Of a stretch of 64,000 nt of DNA, positions 9,271 to 21,012 are shown in pieces. The notes below the pieces were generated by a model. It worked only from the letters and a program-made list of their open reading frames with translations, was not told the DNA's origin and searched no databases. The position numbers were made by a program, and so were the translations under genes. The stretch comes from Galeruca laticollis (Eukaryota; Arthropoda; Insecta; Coleoptera; Chrysomelidae). How positions within the stretch are numbered: position 1 is the first letter of the stretch; each line of letters opens with the position of its first letter. The DNA is taken from the NCBI GenBank assembly GCA_963921935.1, contig OY998185.1, positions 64,495,717-64,559,716 of the forward strand, in the 5' to 3' direction.

Positions 9271-9801
9271 TATTGCAATATACTAAGTTTAAGCTTGTGT
9301 TATAAACCTATTTAATACTTCCAGTAAAGAAATAAAGATGTGTTTTAAGTGGAAATGAAATGTTAGATATATTATTTTAAATGTTGTACAGTCACAGTAA
9401 TTATACTCAAATGTTTTCTTTCACAGAAAGTTGCCAAAAATAGTAGTTAACAACTTATTGCTAACACTTTTTTTGATTAGGTAAGTAGCAGTTATACTCC
9501 TGCAGTTTGTCCAGCTCTGTGTATTTATACGAATGTAATAATAAATTAATATAAACTTATCATACATAATTTTCTACTTTTATCTTGATTTAACATCATT
9601 TGAAAATCTATTGATACTCCAATCTAGAATGTATGTTACTCAAATTATTTTTTAATTATTGCATGGTTTTTACACTATAATTCATTTGTTGTCATTATGT
9701 TTGTTAAGAAATGTACTTTGTGAAAGAAATTATTTGTTGTGTATTTTTATACCAAAATAAATTGTTTATATGATTATTGTTTTATTTTTTCCAATTTAAT
9801 T
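9271..9801. other. No gene recognised
   Basis: This is AT-rich sequence without an open frame longer than about 60 codons and without a recognised repeat boundary. Confidence 0.55.
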
Positions 9802-9914
9802 AACCATTTATGGTCCATCATTTGATATTTCATTTAATTTAACTCAACATCTAATCATTATTTAGTTAATGGAGTTAAATTGAATGAAATGTCAAATGAT
9901 GGACTATGAATGGC
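9802..9914. repeat. Imperfect palindrome, arms of about 44 bp
   Basis: Arms 9802-9845 and 9871-9914 are inverted copies with a few mismatches, around a 25-bp loop. Each arm contains TCCATCATTTGA or its complement. The structure would fold into a long hairpin and looks like a small foldback MITE; no clear target duplication was seen. Confidence 0.65.
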
Positions 9915-10013
9915 TATTTTGAAATAAAATAATTAAAATACAGTATATTTGAATATACCGCCAATCCGCCGAAACCTAAAATTACAGAAATCTTTCCAGC
10001 ATCACTCAGTTGT

Positions 10014-10038
10014 TTACTCGACGGGCTCTTTAGATGGC
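10014..10038. repeat. 25-bp inverted repeat partner of 4651-4675
   Basis: The sequence TACTCGACGGGCTCT plus about 10 further bases is the inverse of 4651-4675 with about one mismatch. Directly right of it (10089-10165) lies another gypsy-family scrap, so both copies of the repeat sit beside gypsy-derived sequence. Confidence 0.5.
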
Positions 10039-10088
10039 GCCACAATCAGTGTCTCATCTATCTGTAAGTTATCTGTGGTCCCAAGAGG

Positions 10089-10165
10089 GTTACGAAATCG
10101 TGTACTGGTGTAGTCCCTGAATCCGACTAGCGCCATTCGAAGGAGACCATGACAAAGAGGAAGAA
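10089..10165 (+). repeat. Chimeric gypsy scrap (LTR start joined to internal sequence)
   Basis: The first ~38 bp resemble the start of the LTR (GTTACGAAAT ... TAGTCCCT). They run directly into a segment matching copy A at about 1488-1530 (CTAGCGCCATTCGAAGGAGA). This order does not occur in an intact element and implies deletion or template switching. Confidence 0.65.
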
Positions 10166-10507
10166 GTTAACCGTATACGCTAGTTTAGTACCGCGGCGAG
10201 CGCCGCCTCGTAGCGAGGTAGGGGAAGTGTCCCTAAAATGGGATACTTAAGGTTTGAGTAGCCATAAATAATCGAGAAATCAAGAAAATCTCGCTAAAAA
10301 TTTACAAACATGTTCTCTAAAGTGTTTTTCATTATATGTCCAAACAATTTTCACAACAACATATAAATATCAAAAATATAATGCTTTTTTTAAAAAAATG
10401 GGTGTATTAGTATAGTCAACAATCCTATACATCAAAAGAGACCAAAATACATAGATCTAAAATATCATTTTACAGGAGAATAAATTGAGAAAAACGTCAT
10501 AATAATA

Positions 10508-10606
10508 AAATATATTTCTACAGTTGAACAATTAGTTGATGCCTTGACGAAAAGCCTACCAGCAGTAAAATTCCAAGAAATAAGGAAGATCATTGATCTA
10601 TTATAA
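10508..10606 (+). pseudogene. Ty1/copia polyprotein C-terminus
   Basis: The frame encodes KYISTVEQLVDALTKSLPAV and then KFQEIRKIIDLL before a TAA stop. The EQLADxLTKxLP motif followed by KF..xR marks the end of RNase H in Ty1/copia polyproteins. Everything upstream has been lost or decayed. Confidence 0.72.
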
Positions 10607-11222
10607 CACAATTTTTTAATATTTTTTTTGTGTTAGGTTCACACATTTTTTATCTGTAATTTTTTTTAAACTAAACAAGCCCGCGAGCGCTAAAGTGGCA
10701 TTTAACGCCCGCTGAATTGATTCATAAAATGTGCTTTTCGATGTTTCATAAAATAAATTTCCTCATTCCAACTTTATCAGAATGAAATAGTATCAACGTA
10801 TTTCTATAAACCTAAAAAATCGAACCGACAGACAACGAATGTCATTGCGTGCAGAAAATTATACCGATCGAAAAAATGTATTTTACTTCAGGGTGTAAAT
10901 ACAATCGAACGCCTAAGCAAACCTAACAATAAGGTACAATTTAATTCATAATTTATTCATCGGCTATACACTATTTATTCACAAAATCAGAATTGAAAGG
11001 AAAAAACATGTGTTTCTAATTATATCGACATATGGATCCATCTCTTTTCTTTTTTTTACAAAAACGGTACGTAATTATCGTATGCATTGAGTATAGTATA
11101 ATTCTACGTTTTTTATTCTTACGTCATGAGAAATAATTAACAGAGCCAAGAGAAATCATTTGCTGAAAGAATTCTTCAAAATGAAGAGTATTCGTGTCTT
11201 CGAGATAGATTCCACTCCGTTT
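10607..11222. other. No gene recognised
   Basis: AT-rich sequence. It may include the remains of the copia 3' LTR just after the stop codon, but no second LTR is present to prove it. Confidence 0.5.
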
Positions 11223-13480
11223 TTATTCAAATACTATAGTCAAACTATAAATTCTTGTCAGTTGGATATCGCTTATCGCGTAGACACAATTGGCATGCGT
11301 ATTAATATGTTGACACTTGTTGGAGGCAATGTCATTTTTTTTGGTCGCCGAAACATTATTGCTAGATTTTTTAACTCTGGTTGATATTGCTTTTGTACTT
11401 AGTGGTTTCACTCCATTGGTCACATCAGATATTTTGAATCTAACCTCAGTTGTCTTATTGGCGAGGTTAGTACCATTTTTCACTGTTCTGGAGAGTTTGT
11501 CATTAAAATTTTCACTCAAATCGGCTATTGATGCGTGATTTCCGTTATCATCTTCATCGGACAAATTGTCTGTATTAGTATTGTTAGAGTATGCCACACT
11601 GTTAGTATAAATACCTTCCATTTGGTCATTTACCTTTTTATTTGATGTCTTCAACTCTATTGGGGGTAAACCAGTTTTATATTTTGTTTTGATCAAAGAT
11701 AATTTATTGCGTATAGGAATCGCATCATTCTCTAGTATAGTCATCTTATTCAATATTCCTATGATTGGGATAACATCTGGCTGGTGGTTATCTATATTTT
11801 TTAGTACACTGAAGCCCAAAAGCTTTTTGGAGGCATAATTTATAAAATTATTATCAAAAGGCACACATTCTGAAGAAGAGAATGCAGATGTTAAATAAGA
11901 ATTTCGGAAAAAGGAAAGATCACATGTTTTAGGGTCGGTGATGTGAGAAAGTTTGAAAGTGGTAGAAGAACTAGGTTTCTTATGATAAGGTTTAATAAAA
12001 AGTTCTTCTAGAGGCTTAGAACGGGGAAACGTACCGAGAAAATATGAAGCGTTTCCTCTTTGAATTGCAAAACTTATTTGTTGTATAAAGAAAAAACTTG
12101 CTCTTGAATCATTGGTTTCTACTGATATTTTTTTAACGATTTCTTTAATGAATTTTAAAGCTTCAAGACCGAAAACACCAGAGATTTCAATTGCTACAGG
12201 AATAAAAATGTAAATGTCCTCCAAATTGAATTATAATGTTGCTAATTTATGTGACATGAGATGATTGGTGTTCGAATGGAATATGAAGGGAATCGATAAC
12301 ATTGATTGATGAAATGAAAAATTTCAGGTAGTTTTAATAAATGATCGCGATGAATTGCATTGAAAGCATTTTTTAAATCAATTTTCATATAAACTTCATT
12401 ATTAACGTCTTGATGATTAGAGACGAAACGTCTTGCTGCATGTGCACCTGCTTCACAACCACCTTTCGACCCGAAACCAAATTGTAATGGACGAAGTAAA
12501 TACCCTAATTTGTCTCTGATGTTTGAACAAATTATTTTCGCTACTAAACGACGATAAACTGTACCAATAGCAATTGGTCTGATACCTCCTGCTTTTTTAG
12601 TTAAAGCTAATAGTGACGCTCCGAATAAAATAGGACGAATATTGATGTTGACTGTGTCATTTAAAATAAAATTACAAAATTTACACAACGATGATACGAG
12701 ATTTTTTCCTGAAGGGCCAGCACTGTAACTTATTAAATATTGTAGATGTGAAGGTCTTAAAGATTCTAAACCACCAGCAGAACTTGTTTTAAAAGAGTTT
12801 ATTGCGCTACTCACAAATTCTTCTGTTATAAAAAAAGGAATATGTTCCGAAATCAGAGTAGGGAACGTACTATTAAGTTTCTCTACACGATGTTTCGATT
12901 TTAAATCTGTTAAAGTGGCTCCACTGACATCAGAAAAACTGTCATCTGAAGCTAAGATTTTGATTGCGGATGTCAAGTCGCCGTCTGAAACTTTATTAAT
13001 GACATTTTTAATTTTACTATTTTTTGATAAATTTATGTTTTTCCGAACTGAGAAATTTCTATTTTGTTGATCAGAAAAATTTAAATGATGATCTATATTT
13101 TAAAAAGTTTTTAAATTATTCTTGATTATAGTAGAGAGAGATACTTTTTTATTAGGATTTTTAGAAGGAAGACTCAAAACATTGTATGGAAAAAGCAATA
13201 GATTTTCACAGGTAGAAATAGAATTATGTCTTACGCATTCATCAATCAGATTAGAGAAGGTAGAGGCACAAAGAGCCCTGAAGCTTTTGGCACTCTTCTG
13301 ATTACTGATCGTTAGCTCTTCAATTTTGCCCATTTTAGATGAAAATTCGTATCTTTTATTTCCTTATTTCCAAAACTTTCTTTTGTAATTTTGTCCACCA
13401 TGGGTCTTGTTTTGATGCGTTTTTAGGCTTCGTTTCTTAAAAAATTTACCATAGATTTCACACTTCACTGTGACTGGCGC
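11223..13480 (-). mobile_element. RT-bearing retroelement with N-terminal C2H2 finger, frameshifted
   Basis: Reading right to left on the minus strand: a C2H2-like finger (about 13475-13390; CEIYGKFF...H...H, the second Cys changed to Tyr), a segment at 13333-13100 (FRALCASTFSNLIDE), an RT domain at 12976-12242, and a distinctive C-terminal segment at 12224 down to about 11960 (FIPVAIEISGVFG ... QRGNASYFLGTFP). The RT shows ALTKKAGGIRPIAIG and IDLKNAFNAIHRD. The parts lie in different frames, so it is a pseudogene. I recognise the combination as a repeated animal RT family but cannot place its clade. The final ~250 codons are Ser/Asn/Lys-rich and unassigned. Confidence 0.7.
12242..12976 (-). 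pseudogene. Reverse transcriptase domain of the C2H2-RT element
   Basis: The open frame of about 244 codons covers the front half of an RT. It has the SSAGGLESLRPSHLQ motif (usually S.GPDGL.P.HL), GASLLALTKKAGGIRPIAIG, LQFGFGSKGGCEAG and KIDLKNAFNAIHRDHLLK. The first catalytic Asp (IDLKNAF) is present. The F/YADD half is missing here because the frame breaks just afterwards near 12300. The front end connects to the piece at 13100-13333 by a frameshift. Confidence 0.72.
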
Positions 13481-15182
13481 TGACATCAGGCTTATATCAT
13501 ACATAAGTTGAAGATATGCAGTCCAAAAATTCTACCATCCAAAATATAGGAGATTCATCAAACCATTCAGATTCAAATCGTGACAAATCCGAACATGTAT
13601 CAAGCCAATTATATTTGTTCAATTAGCATCCCTCCTCTTACTACCCTTATAACGTTTGTATATATTTCTTTATTTATCAAAATTGCACGCTTTTTCACTT
13701 TTAACTTTCGAGAAAAATATTATATCTCCTCTGATTTGACGTTTTTGACACATCATAGAAAGAACAGAATCACCGTAAAAGGTTTCTTTGGACATAGACC
13801 CTTTTTACGTTGTCTTGTTCTTGGCACTTTGAACCTTCTAGCAGTTGTCATGTTTTCCATCTGAGTTTTTGTTTTAAATGTGTAACTATGTGTTTTTAAT
13901 TTTTTATTTTTTACGCATGTTTTATGTAATATCTCAGTTTAATCTTTTTGGCACTTACACCCTTTTGAATTTCCACTCTTCAATTGTACTAAAATAATTT
14001 TACAGTATAATTCAATAACTATTGAAATATTCAAGTTTCTGTAGCTTGATTTAAAATATTTTTGATTTTATTTCACTGTTGCTTTCAAGTATATAGTATC
14101 GCTACTTTAGCTACCTAAAATTTTCTTTAATTTTTGTCCCTTTCAGTTTTAAAGAATATTTTTTATTTTCTTCTTGTTCAATAGTTATGTTTATTGTAAT
14201 CTTCTTTACATATCGTGTAATGGTTTTTCTTGAATGTTTTTATAGACATTTAATTCAAATTTTATATTAGATTAGTAGTTTAAATAATAAACAGTATTAT
14301 CTAATTTTGTTTGGTAATACAACCATTACACATTATATTCTTAATATAAGCGAGGGGGCCATAATTTGTCGCTACGCCACTGGTTAGCGTGCTTAAAAGT
14401 GTTTTCAACCAGTGTGTTCCAAAAAGTTTTATATATACAAATGAGTTTCACGAAAAAATTATTCTTAATAAAAATATATTGAACGAAAAATCACGAAATA
14501 TTTTCTGTCGAATTTAAGAATAAAATGAAAAGTGCTTCGATAAAACGAACGCTTAATTTCAATGAGAAGCATATTAAAAACAATCATCAAAATAATATCA
14601 AGAATGTTGTATATTATCCTAAATACAATATATAGGGACGTTGTCTCGTTGAATAGTAGCAGAACAGTGCTTCCACACTAGGTGTTGTGGCATGAGTTAA
14701 TTAGGACAAATCATTAACAGATGTCGGGCCATCAGTAAACGGAAAATTCTACAAATAATTTAGTATTAATGGCGTGGTATGGGGGATGTGAAAGGGATGA
14801 TCGGTGGTAGGAAATGATGCATGGAGGGCTTAATAACTTCCGTAAATAGGTACACAGGATGATAATGTTAGTTATGGAAAATGACGTTGTCTCAATGGAA
14901 TTGATGCCAGTAATTGACGAATAATCAGGCTGAAAGGGACACATGATTAATATACATTTAAAGCTGATTTGATTTTTTTTAGTATATCAGATCGGGAAAT
15001 TTTAAAATTGTTATAGAAAGTAATTTAAACTGTATTGGAACGAGTGTTGAAACAATTTTTTTATTAAACAAAATTAATGAAAATTAAGTTTTCGAAAGAT
15101 TTGTATTATTTTTGACATTAGGAAAAATATTTTTATGTTGTAATGATTATTGGAGTATAAATAGAAAGTAATACCAATAGAA
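13481..15182. other. No gene recognised; degraded repeats
   Basis: AT-rich sequence. Around 14350-14400 a GC-richer stretch (CGAGGGGGCCATAATTTG, CTACGCCACTGG) looks like the edge of a transposon. The open stretch at 13580-13864 (hydrophobic) and 14732-14944 match nothing I recognise. Confidence 0.5.
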
Positions 15183-15400
15183 AAAAACTAAACGTAGTTT
15201 TCAATATGACCTCCTTGTCTTTGGAAACAGAAATCCATTCTTAACGAAAATTCATTCAAGAGTTTTCTAATTGTTTCTGGCGAAATTTCAGTCCTTGGAT
15301 AATCTGTGGCGTATTCACTTACACTCTGCTTCTTAAATAACTCCAAATAATATAACTGTATCAAATCCGGAGATCTTGCTGGCCATTCAAATAGATCCTG
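15183..15400 (-). pseudogene. Mariner-like transposase C-terminal fragment
   Basis: The minus strand encodes DLFEWPARSPDLI near 15400, then a region ending with SLRMDFCFQRQGGHIENYV near 15185. The EWPARSPDL motif marks the third catalytic site of mariner-like DDD/E transposases. The rest of the element is absent. The 5' end of a possibly related element lies at 35394-36003. Confidence 0.65.
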
Positions 15401-15407
15401 TTCTTAG

Positions 15408-15575
15408 AAATGGTAATAGCCTTGTGCTACTGTGCGGAAGATGGGCCAGCACCACTTCCGGAAGTACAAAGGCTAGTAGAATATTGCAAGGAGAATAGAC
15501 TACCTCTACTCCTAGGATGTGATGTCAACGCGCTCAACACAATCTGGGGCAGCACGAATGGTTTTTAAATGGAAG
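15408..15575 (+). pseudogene. LINE endonuclease fragment (R1/Jockey type)
   Basis: The plus strand encodes PAPLPEVQRLVEYCKEN and then LPLLLGCDVNALNTIWGSTN. The GCDVNAHN..WGS motif is the conserved APE-type endonuclease core of R1/Jockey-like LINEs; His is changed to Leu here. The fragment abuts the mariner scrap on its left. Weak continuation of the same protein can be followed to about 15990 in broken frames. Confidence 0.7.
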
Positions 15576-16042
15576 AACAGCCTAATTTTACTAATGAAAT
15601 ACTATTCGGAAACGTAAACTGCAAAATTAATTTTATTGTCAAAACTTGGCAAACAACAACAACAACTTTAAAGCAAAAATATCACACAGAGAGATCACAT
15701 CTACAAATCTGGCGATCTTGAATATTTCTTTCTAACAAGCACCAACACAAATCGAAGAGCTGAGCAAATTTTGGAATATGTCCTTTGTAAAAACCCTAAT
15801 ATACACAAAATAGGGAATACCCCCACGTATGGCAGGAAATTTTACACATTAACAGGGCTGAAACATATCGTTAAAGATTAGAGATTATCGCGAGAGCCTC
15901 CGATCATCGTATTATCATTTTGGATGGAAAACAGGTAGGAGCAGAAGGAGGTTCACATGAGGAAAGAGAACATCGAAGACATGGAATGGGTAATTTTCAG
16001 GTGCAGTACATAGAATAAGGAAGGAAATAATCGCAAGGAGAT

Positions 16043-16345
16043 GTGACAGGAGAAAAAGCAGAAGAGCAAGAGGATAGGAGACAACAAAGAACAAGCAGTA
16101 ATGATCAATTAATGGGATTTTTAATTAACATGAGGGGAGAATTAAATGGGAAAATGGATAAGATGAATCAAGATTTCAAAGTAGATATGAATAATATGAG
16201 GGGAGATATGAACAGAATACAAGGTAATTTGAATGAAAAAATGGACCAGATGAAAGGGAACATATACAATTTGGAAAAGAGAATTGATGATGTGAAAACA
16301 GAAAGAATTAAGGAAATTGATAAACTTGGGGAGACGATTGAATAA
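16043..16345 (+). pseudogene. Coiled-coil gag-like remnant
   Basis: About 100 codons of strongly charged heptad-type sequence contain repeated units (MDKMNQDFKVDMNN, MDQMKGNIYNLEKRI). The track of coiled coil resembles the gag coiled coil of insect gypsy-type elements, including copy B here, but there is no SAP motif or zinc knuckle. The following kilobase (to about 17050) contains further Lys/Glu-rich broken stretches (for example 16607-16798). The open stretch starts with GTG, not ATG. The gag assignment is inference. Confidence 0.45.
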
Positions 16346-17059
16346 TTTAAAAAAATATTTGATAAGGTGCAAGATGATATAGAAGACCGAAATAAGAGAG
16401 ATAATTAAAATCCAAGAGAATGGAATTAAAATCAGGGGAGAAATTGAAAAACAGGTCGTAGAAGAAGTCCAAGAATTAGGTAGTTGTTTGGAAGAAAATG
16501 TATCTGGAGCTATTGAAATTGAAGTAAATAAACAAAATGAAGATATAACTAAAAAGTAGAATGTATAAAATTACAAAAGAAGAAGTAATACAAAAGTATC
16601 AACAGAATGTTATTGACAAGAAATTTAAATGTAAGGGTAGAAGAACAAACAGGAACCTGTAAAAATATGAGATCATTTAACAGAGAATTGGAGGAAATTG
16701 ATAGAAAACTACCAAAAACAGTAGAAGAAATAGAAGAGACTGAATACAGAAGAGGCGGTATGGAAGAGGAATGGTATATACCGGAAATATGGATATAGGA
16801 GTCAAATTTGAGGGAAATATAAATCTAATAATTCCAAAAGTTTATTAAAAATAGAATGAAGGGAATAAGAGATAGTGTGGAGAAGAAGATAGTCATCAGA
16901 GGAATGTTAGATGGTTTTGCAATAAAGAAGAGCAGATAATGGACAAAGAATATATGAAAACTCAAATTTTAACATACTTCTTGAGTAAAAGACAATAAAT
17001 AAATATCAAAATAGAAATGAAGATACACGGAATGAACGAAAGAAAGAAAATAGAAATTA

Positions 17060-17714
17060 ATATTATCCGTGAAGGTTGTTTTGATGGCACAGTTTAGTTT
17101 TTATGGTTTTTATAACAATAATAAAAATCTAGCGAATCGGATGTTTGCAGCTAATAGAAAATATTGCTCCCATGGGCCATATTTTTTATAAATCCATATT
17201 TATTTCACTTGATTGTCTTTAAAACTGTTGAATTTTTTATATGTAATGAGTGAGTAATATCAATGTTATACGTATAGATAAACAATAACATGAATAATTG
17301 AGTAATTCAATTTTTTTCTATAAAATTTATGTTATGCGACCGACGTGACACTAAATCCTAAAACATGAATAATTTCCAGGAATTAACCACTTTAAAATTT
17401 TAATTAACGTCCGCGGTCGACTCCATGAATCGCATCCGAAAATATATATGTAGATATTCCGATTTATTAAATTAAATTTAATTGAGATATTCATAACATT
17501 AATAACGCAAAATTCGAATATATTTTTACTTTGATCAGCATCAGGACATACCACAACGAATCAAATTTATTTTGCGGTCGCGCGCTCTATTTTCACGTCA
17601 AATATTGAAAACTCATCCTGTGACAAAATACGCCGATCGTAAACTCGTTTTTAAATACACTGTAAAAATCATTTATTTTTTATTAATAGTAATCCACTTC
17701 CGCCCAAGGTGATT
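17060..17714. other. No gene recognised
   Basis: AT-rich sequence with several CG-containing words (for example CGACCGACGTGAC, GTCCGCGGTCGAC). No domain or repeat structure was identified. Confidence 0.5.
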
Positions 17715-17739
17715 AGGGGTCGTATAACAATATACAATA

Positions 17740-17890
17740 TTAAATTATGTTTAGAAAATTAATGTCCTTTAGGAATCCAATAATATTTTCAACTGGGCAG
17801 CTTTCACATAGAAGTCTATTAAGGTAGTCCATATTTTTTAGCCGGTCTGTGTCAAACTTGGTGCAATTAACCAGGATCTTTCAATGTTAA
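17740..17890 (-). pseudogene. LINE ORF2 C-terminal fragment
   Basis: The minus strand encodes ILVNCTKFDTDRLKNMDYL and LLCESCPVENIIGFLKDI. This corresponds to the tail after the zinc knuckle of RNase H-bearing LINEs (compare the intact version at 48317-48964). It is short and isolated. Confidence 0.55.
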
Positions 17891-18249
17891 ATGTTCTTGA
17901 TGTACATTACATAGAGGAACATTGTCTTTATTGTATGCGTAAATTAACAATTGCTTATTCTAAGTTTAATAGAAATTACTTGTATTTTGCGCGTTGTGAT
18001 TGGATTTTTCCATTACATCAAAGTTGATTTAAATTCGCTGCCAGTTGTGAACTTTTCCCCGAATAAGTATTTTCAAGTCACTCGATATAAGTTCAACATT
18101 GTCACTAAGGCCGGTTCAATTCGTTTTCGGTAGGGAGGAACGGTGTTAAATGATAAAAGAATAGTCAGAGTAAATCTACGAAGACGGATCAAAATTGGTA
18201 TATGGAACGTACAAAGTCTATATGAACCTGGGCTAATGTAATACAAGAA

Positions 18250-18630
18250 ATGGACAGGTTGAAAATAGATGTCCTTGGGGTAGCAGAGACATGGCGGCCA
18301 GACGTAGCAAAATGTGTAACACAAGGAATAGTATTTTTCTATTCAGGAAACCAAGACAGAAATCATCGGAAAGAAGTTGGAATAATAATTCCTGAAAAAC
18401 TATCTCCGAATGTAATTAACTTTCTCCCACACTCAGATCGTATGGCATTACTTAGATTGAAAGCAAATGCGGTTAATGTTAACATAATACAAGTATACGC
18501 CCCCACCGCAGAGGCATCAGAAGACGAAGTTGAAGAATTCTATGAAGAACTGAGACAACTAATCCATAAAAGCGTTAAAAAACACGAAATAAACCTCACA
18601 CTATGCGACTTCAACGAAACAATGGTCAAT
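18250..18630 (+). pseudogene. RTE endonuclease domain (N-terminal part)
   Basis: Starting at ATG 18250 the frame encodes about 127 residues of an APE-like endonuclease: ...VLGVAETWRPD, KEVGIIIPEKLSPNV, RMALLRLKANAVNVNIIQVYAPT and LCDFNE (normally GDFNAK). The catalytic Glu of the VAETW motif is visible. The upstream NVQSLYEPG motif is present at about 18190-18235 with a small frame change. Confidence 0.75.
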
Positions 18631-18635
18631 TTTTT

Positions 18636-18705
18636 AGAATTTTTAATATTTTTCATTATATTGTGGAATCAACTAGAAACGTTGAGCTTCATTTAAAACA
18701 CTAAC
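18636..18705. repeat. Penelope terminal-repeat scrap
   Basis: About 68 bp match the right end of the Penelope-derived insert at 59002-59477 (TTTTTCATTATATTGTGGAAT ... TTCATTTAAAACAC pattern) with a few differences. It interrupts the RTE endonuclease frame directly after LCDFNETM. Confidence 0.65.
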
Positions 18706-19819
18706 TAACACTTGGTTCAGACTACCACCCAGACGTCTCTACACATAGAGAACCCCAGCAGACTGTCCCGAACATATAATTAGAAACCAAATAGACTTCA
18801 TATTGATTAACAAACGATTCAGAACATCAGTAACAAGAACATGTACATACCCTGACCATGTCCTTCTCATAACAGAAATAAAAATAGTTAAGAATAAAAA
18901 ACCAAAACAAGAACCAAGGATAGAGTATGACAGAATTAGAGACGACACCATCAAAAACAAAGTAGGCAACAAATTAAATGAAACCTAAACAACTTTAGCC
19001 CTGTCACAATCAGCTGAGGAGATGAACATTGACAACACATGAAAGGACATAGAAGAAATAATGATAAATACAGCAAAAGGAGAAACAGGATATAAACAAA
19101 AGATCAAAAAAGAATGGATGACAGACGAAATATTAGCAATGTTTGAAGATAGAATAACACAGACAGTCAAGGCAAATACTGAATTATGCAAAATGCTATA
19201 AGAAGAGTGATAAGAACGGCAAAAAATAGATGGCTGAAGGAACAGTGCGAAGAAATGGAACACTTAGAAGAACAACTTGATGAGTATAACTTGCATAAGA
19301 AAATAAAAGAAATAGCAGGAGTATACAGGAAACAGACTTTCTCCAACATACAAAATGATCAAGGGAAAATGGCACAAGACAACGCATAGAGGAAAGCTAT
19401 CTGGGAACACTATATTGGCAACCTATTTGCAGATGAATGACCACGGTTAGAAGACATCTTGGAAGAGGATTTGTCTGGACCACCAATCACATTAGAAGAG
19501 ATTACTACAGCAATAAAGTCTGGCCAGATATAGTTCGTGTTGAACTGCTTAAATCATTAGACAGCGAAGGTATTAAGATACTTCATAGGCTTTTCAAACA
19601 AATTTACAACACAGGAACATTCCCAACTAAATGGCTTACGTCTATTTTCATCCCACTTCCGAAAAAGAACAACCTAACAAGATGTGATGACCACAGATTG
19701 ATTAGCTAGATGAGTCACACTCTTAAAATATTTCTGAAGGTCATTCACTACAGAATTTCCACAAAATGCGAAATGGCAAATCATTAATGGAAACACAGGA
19801 CTCGGTCCTAACGTAGGAA

Positions 19820-21012
19820 AAAGAAGAAGATATTTTTGCCTTTTATGTAAATCACTAAGTCATCTGCGGAAACTCTTGCTTTTAGTGGTTTTCTTAAATT
19901 ATTAATAATGTTGTTGATGCCAATCAAAAATAAGGTAGAATCGATAACTGAGTTATGTGGGGCTTCATTTAGTTGGCAGTAAACGTTAGATAGTTCGTCA
20001 TCAACCCGAACTTTGAATGTTCGGTTGGCAAGAAAGTGTTGATGAAAATTAGGAGTAGATCAAGATGTTTCAAGTTCAGTAGGTATCAAAAGCTTTTGTG
20101 ATATCAAAAAATATCGCCTCTCATACTTGTTTGGTGGCAAAATACTCATTAATCTAACTTTCCAAATCAACAATGGTGTATAGTGTTGAACGGTTTGGTC
20201 TAAATCCATTTTGTTCTTTAATTAGAGGATTTGTAGTTTCGAGATGCTACATGAGTCTTTGGTTGGCAATTTTTCCAAGCAATTTTTCCATTGAGCAAGT
20301 CTGTAAGAGTTAGCTCCTTGTTTGGGCTTTTTTACTTTTCAAAAATGGTAGGATAATGGATTCGGCTTCAGACCATAGAGAAAGAAAAGCTTTGTCTTCC
20401 CTTTATCTTATTGAAAATTTTCAGTAACTGCTTAAGGTATTAGATACTTAAGAAGTATGACTGGAATATTGTCTGGGCCTGTACTCGAATTTTTCATTTT
20501 GCCTAGAAAGCTATCAAGATCTTCTATGGTGATAGGTAGATTTAATGGGTTTTCTAATGTATCTTCAAAACTCATGGAAGTTTGTTCGAAATGTGTCTTA
20601 TAATTGAAAATATGACGTATGATCTTGATCGGTTTGTCTGAAAATATTGGCTATATCTGATGTGGATTAATAGTAACGATCATTCTGTTTAAAACTACAA
20701 ATACTACTTTAGGAACTAAATTCATTCATTTTCCTGATTTTGGTTCAGATTTGGCTTTTTACAGTGGAAGAGTTTATTCCAGAAACATATATTGAATTGT
20801 ATGATTACAAGTCGTGCTTTTGCCTTGTATTTCTTCAACTTTACACGATGCTGGTGAGTTTTGTGTTTATTATACTTGTTCAATGCTGTTTTTGCTTCCC
20901 TGATAGCTTTTTCTTCACACTCTTGATTCTTCCAGGGGACAGGAGTATTGTCTTTCATTGTTTCAAGTAAGGTAAACGTTGCCTCATAAAAAAAATATGC
21001 CGTTGACATCTA
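19820..21012 (-). mobile_element. Jockey-type LINE fragment (minus strand), many frameshifts
   Basis: The best-preserved part is 21009-20722, which encodes FYEATFTLLETMKDNTPVPW, WKNQECEEKAIREAKTALNKYN and KLKKYKAKARLVI, the typical linker before the RT in Jockey-like LINEs. Downstream on the minus strand, decayed RT text continues to about 19830 (including SADDLVIYIKGK near 19860). The pieces are in several frames with stops. It is joined tail to tail with the RTE remnant. Confidence 0.72.

Larger units (their letters stand above)
18133..19810 (+). mobile_element. RTE-type LINE, decayed, interrupted by Penelope-derived repeat
   Basis: In order: endonuclease (18190-18630; IGIWNVQSLYEPG, LGVAETWRPD, GIIIPEKLS, VNIIQVYAPTAEASEDEVEEFY, LCDFNE); a break at 18636-18705 caused by a Penelope terminal-repeat scrap; then the end of the endonuclease (18800-18990; IDFILINKRFRTS, TYPDHVLLITEIKI); a linker region (19186-19389); and the start of the RT (19440-19710). 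Several frameshifts and stops are present. The RT core is missing after about 19810, where a minus-strand LINE begins. Confidence 0.8.
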
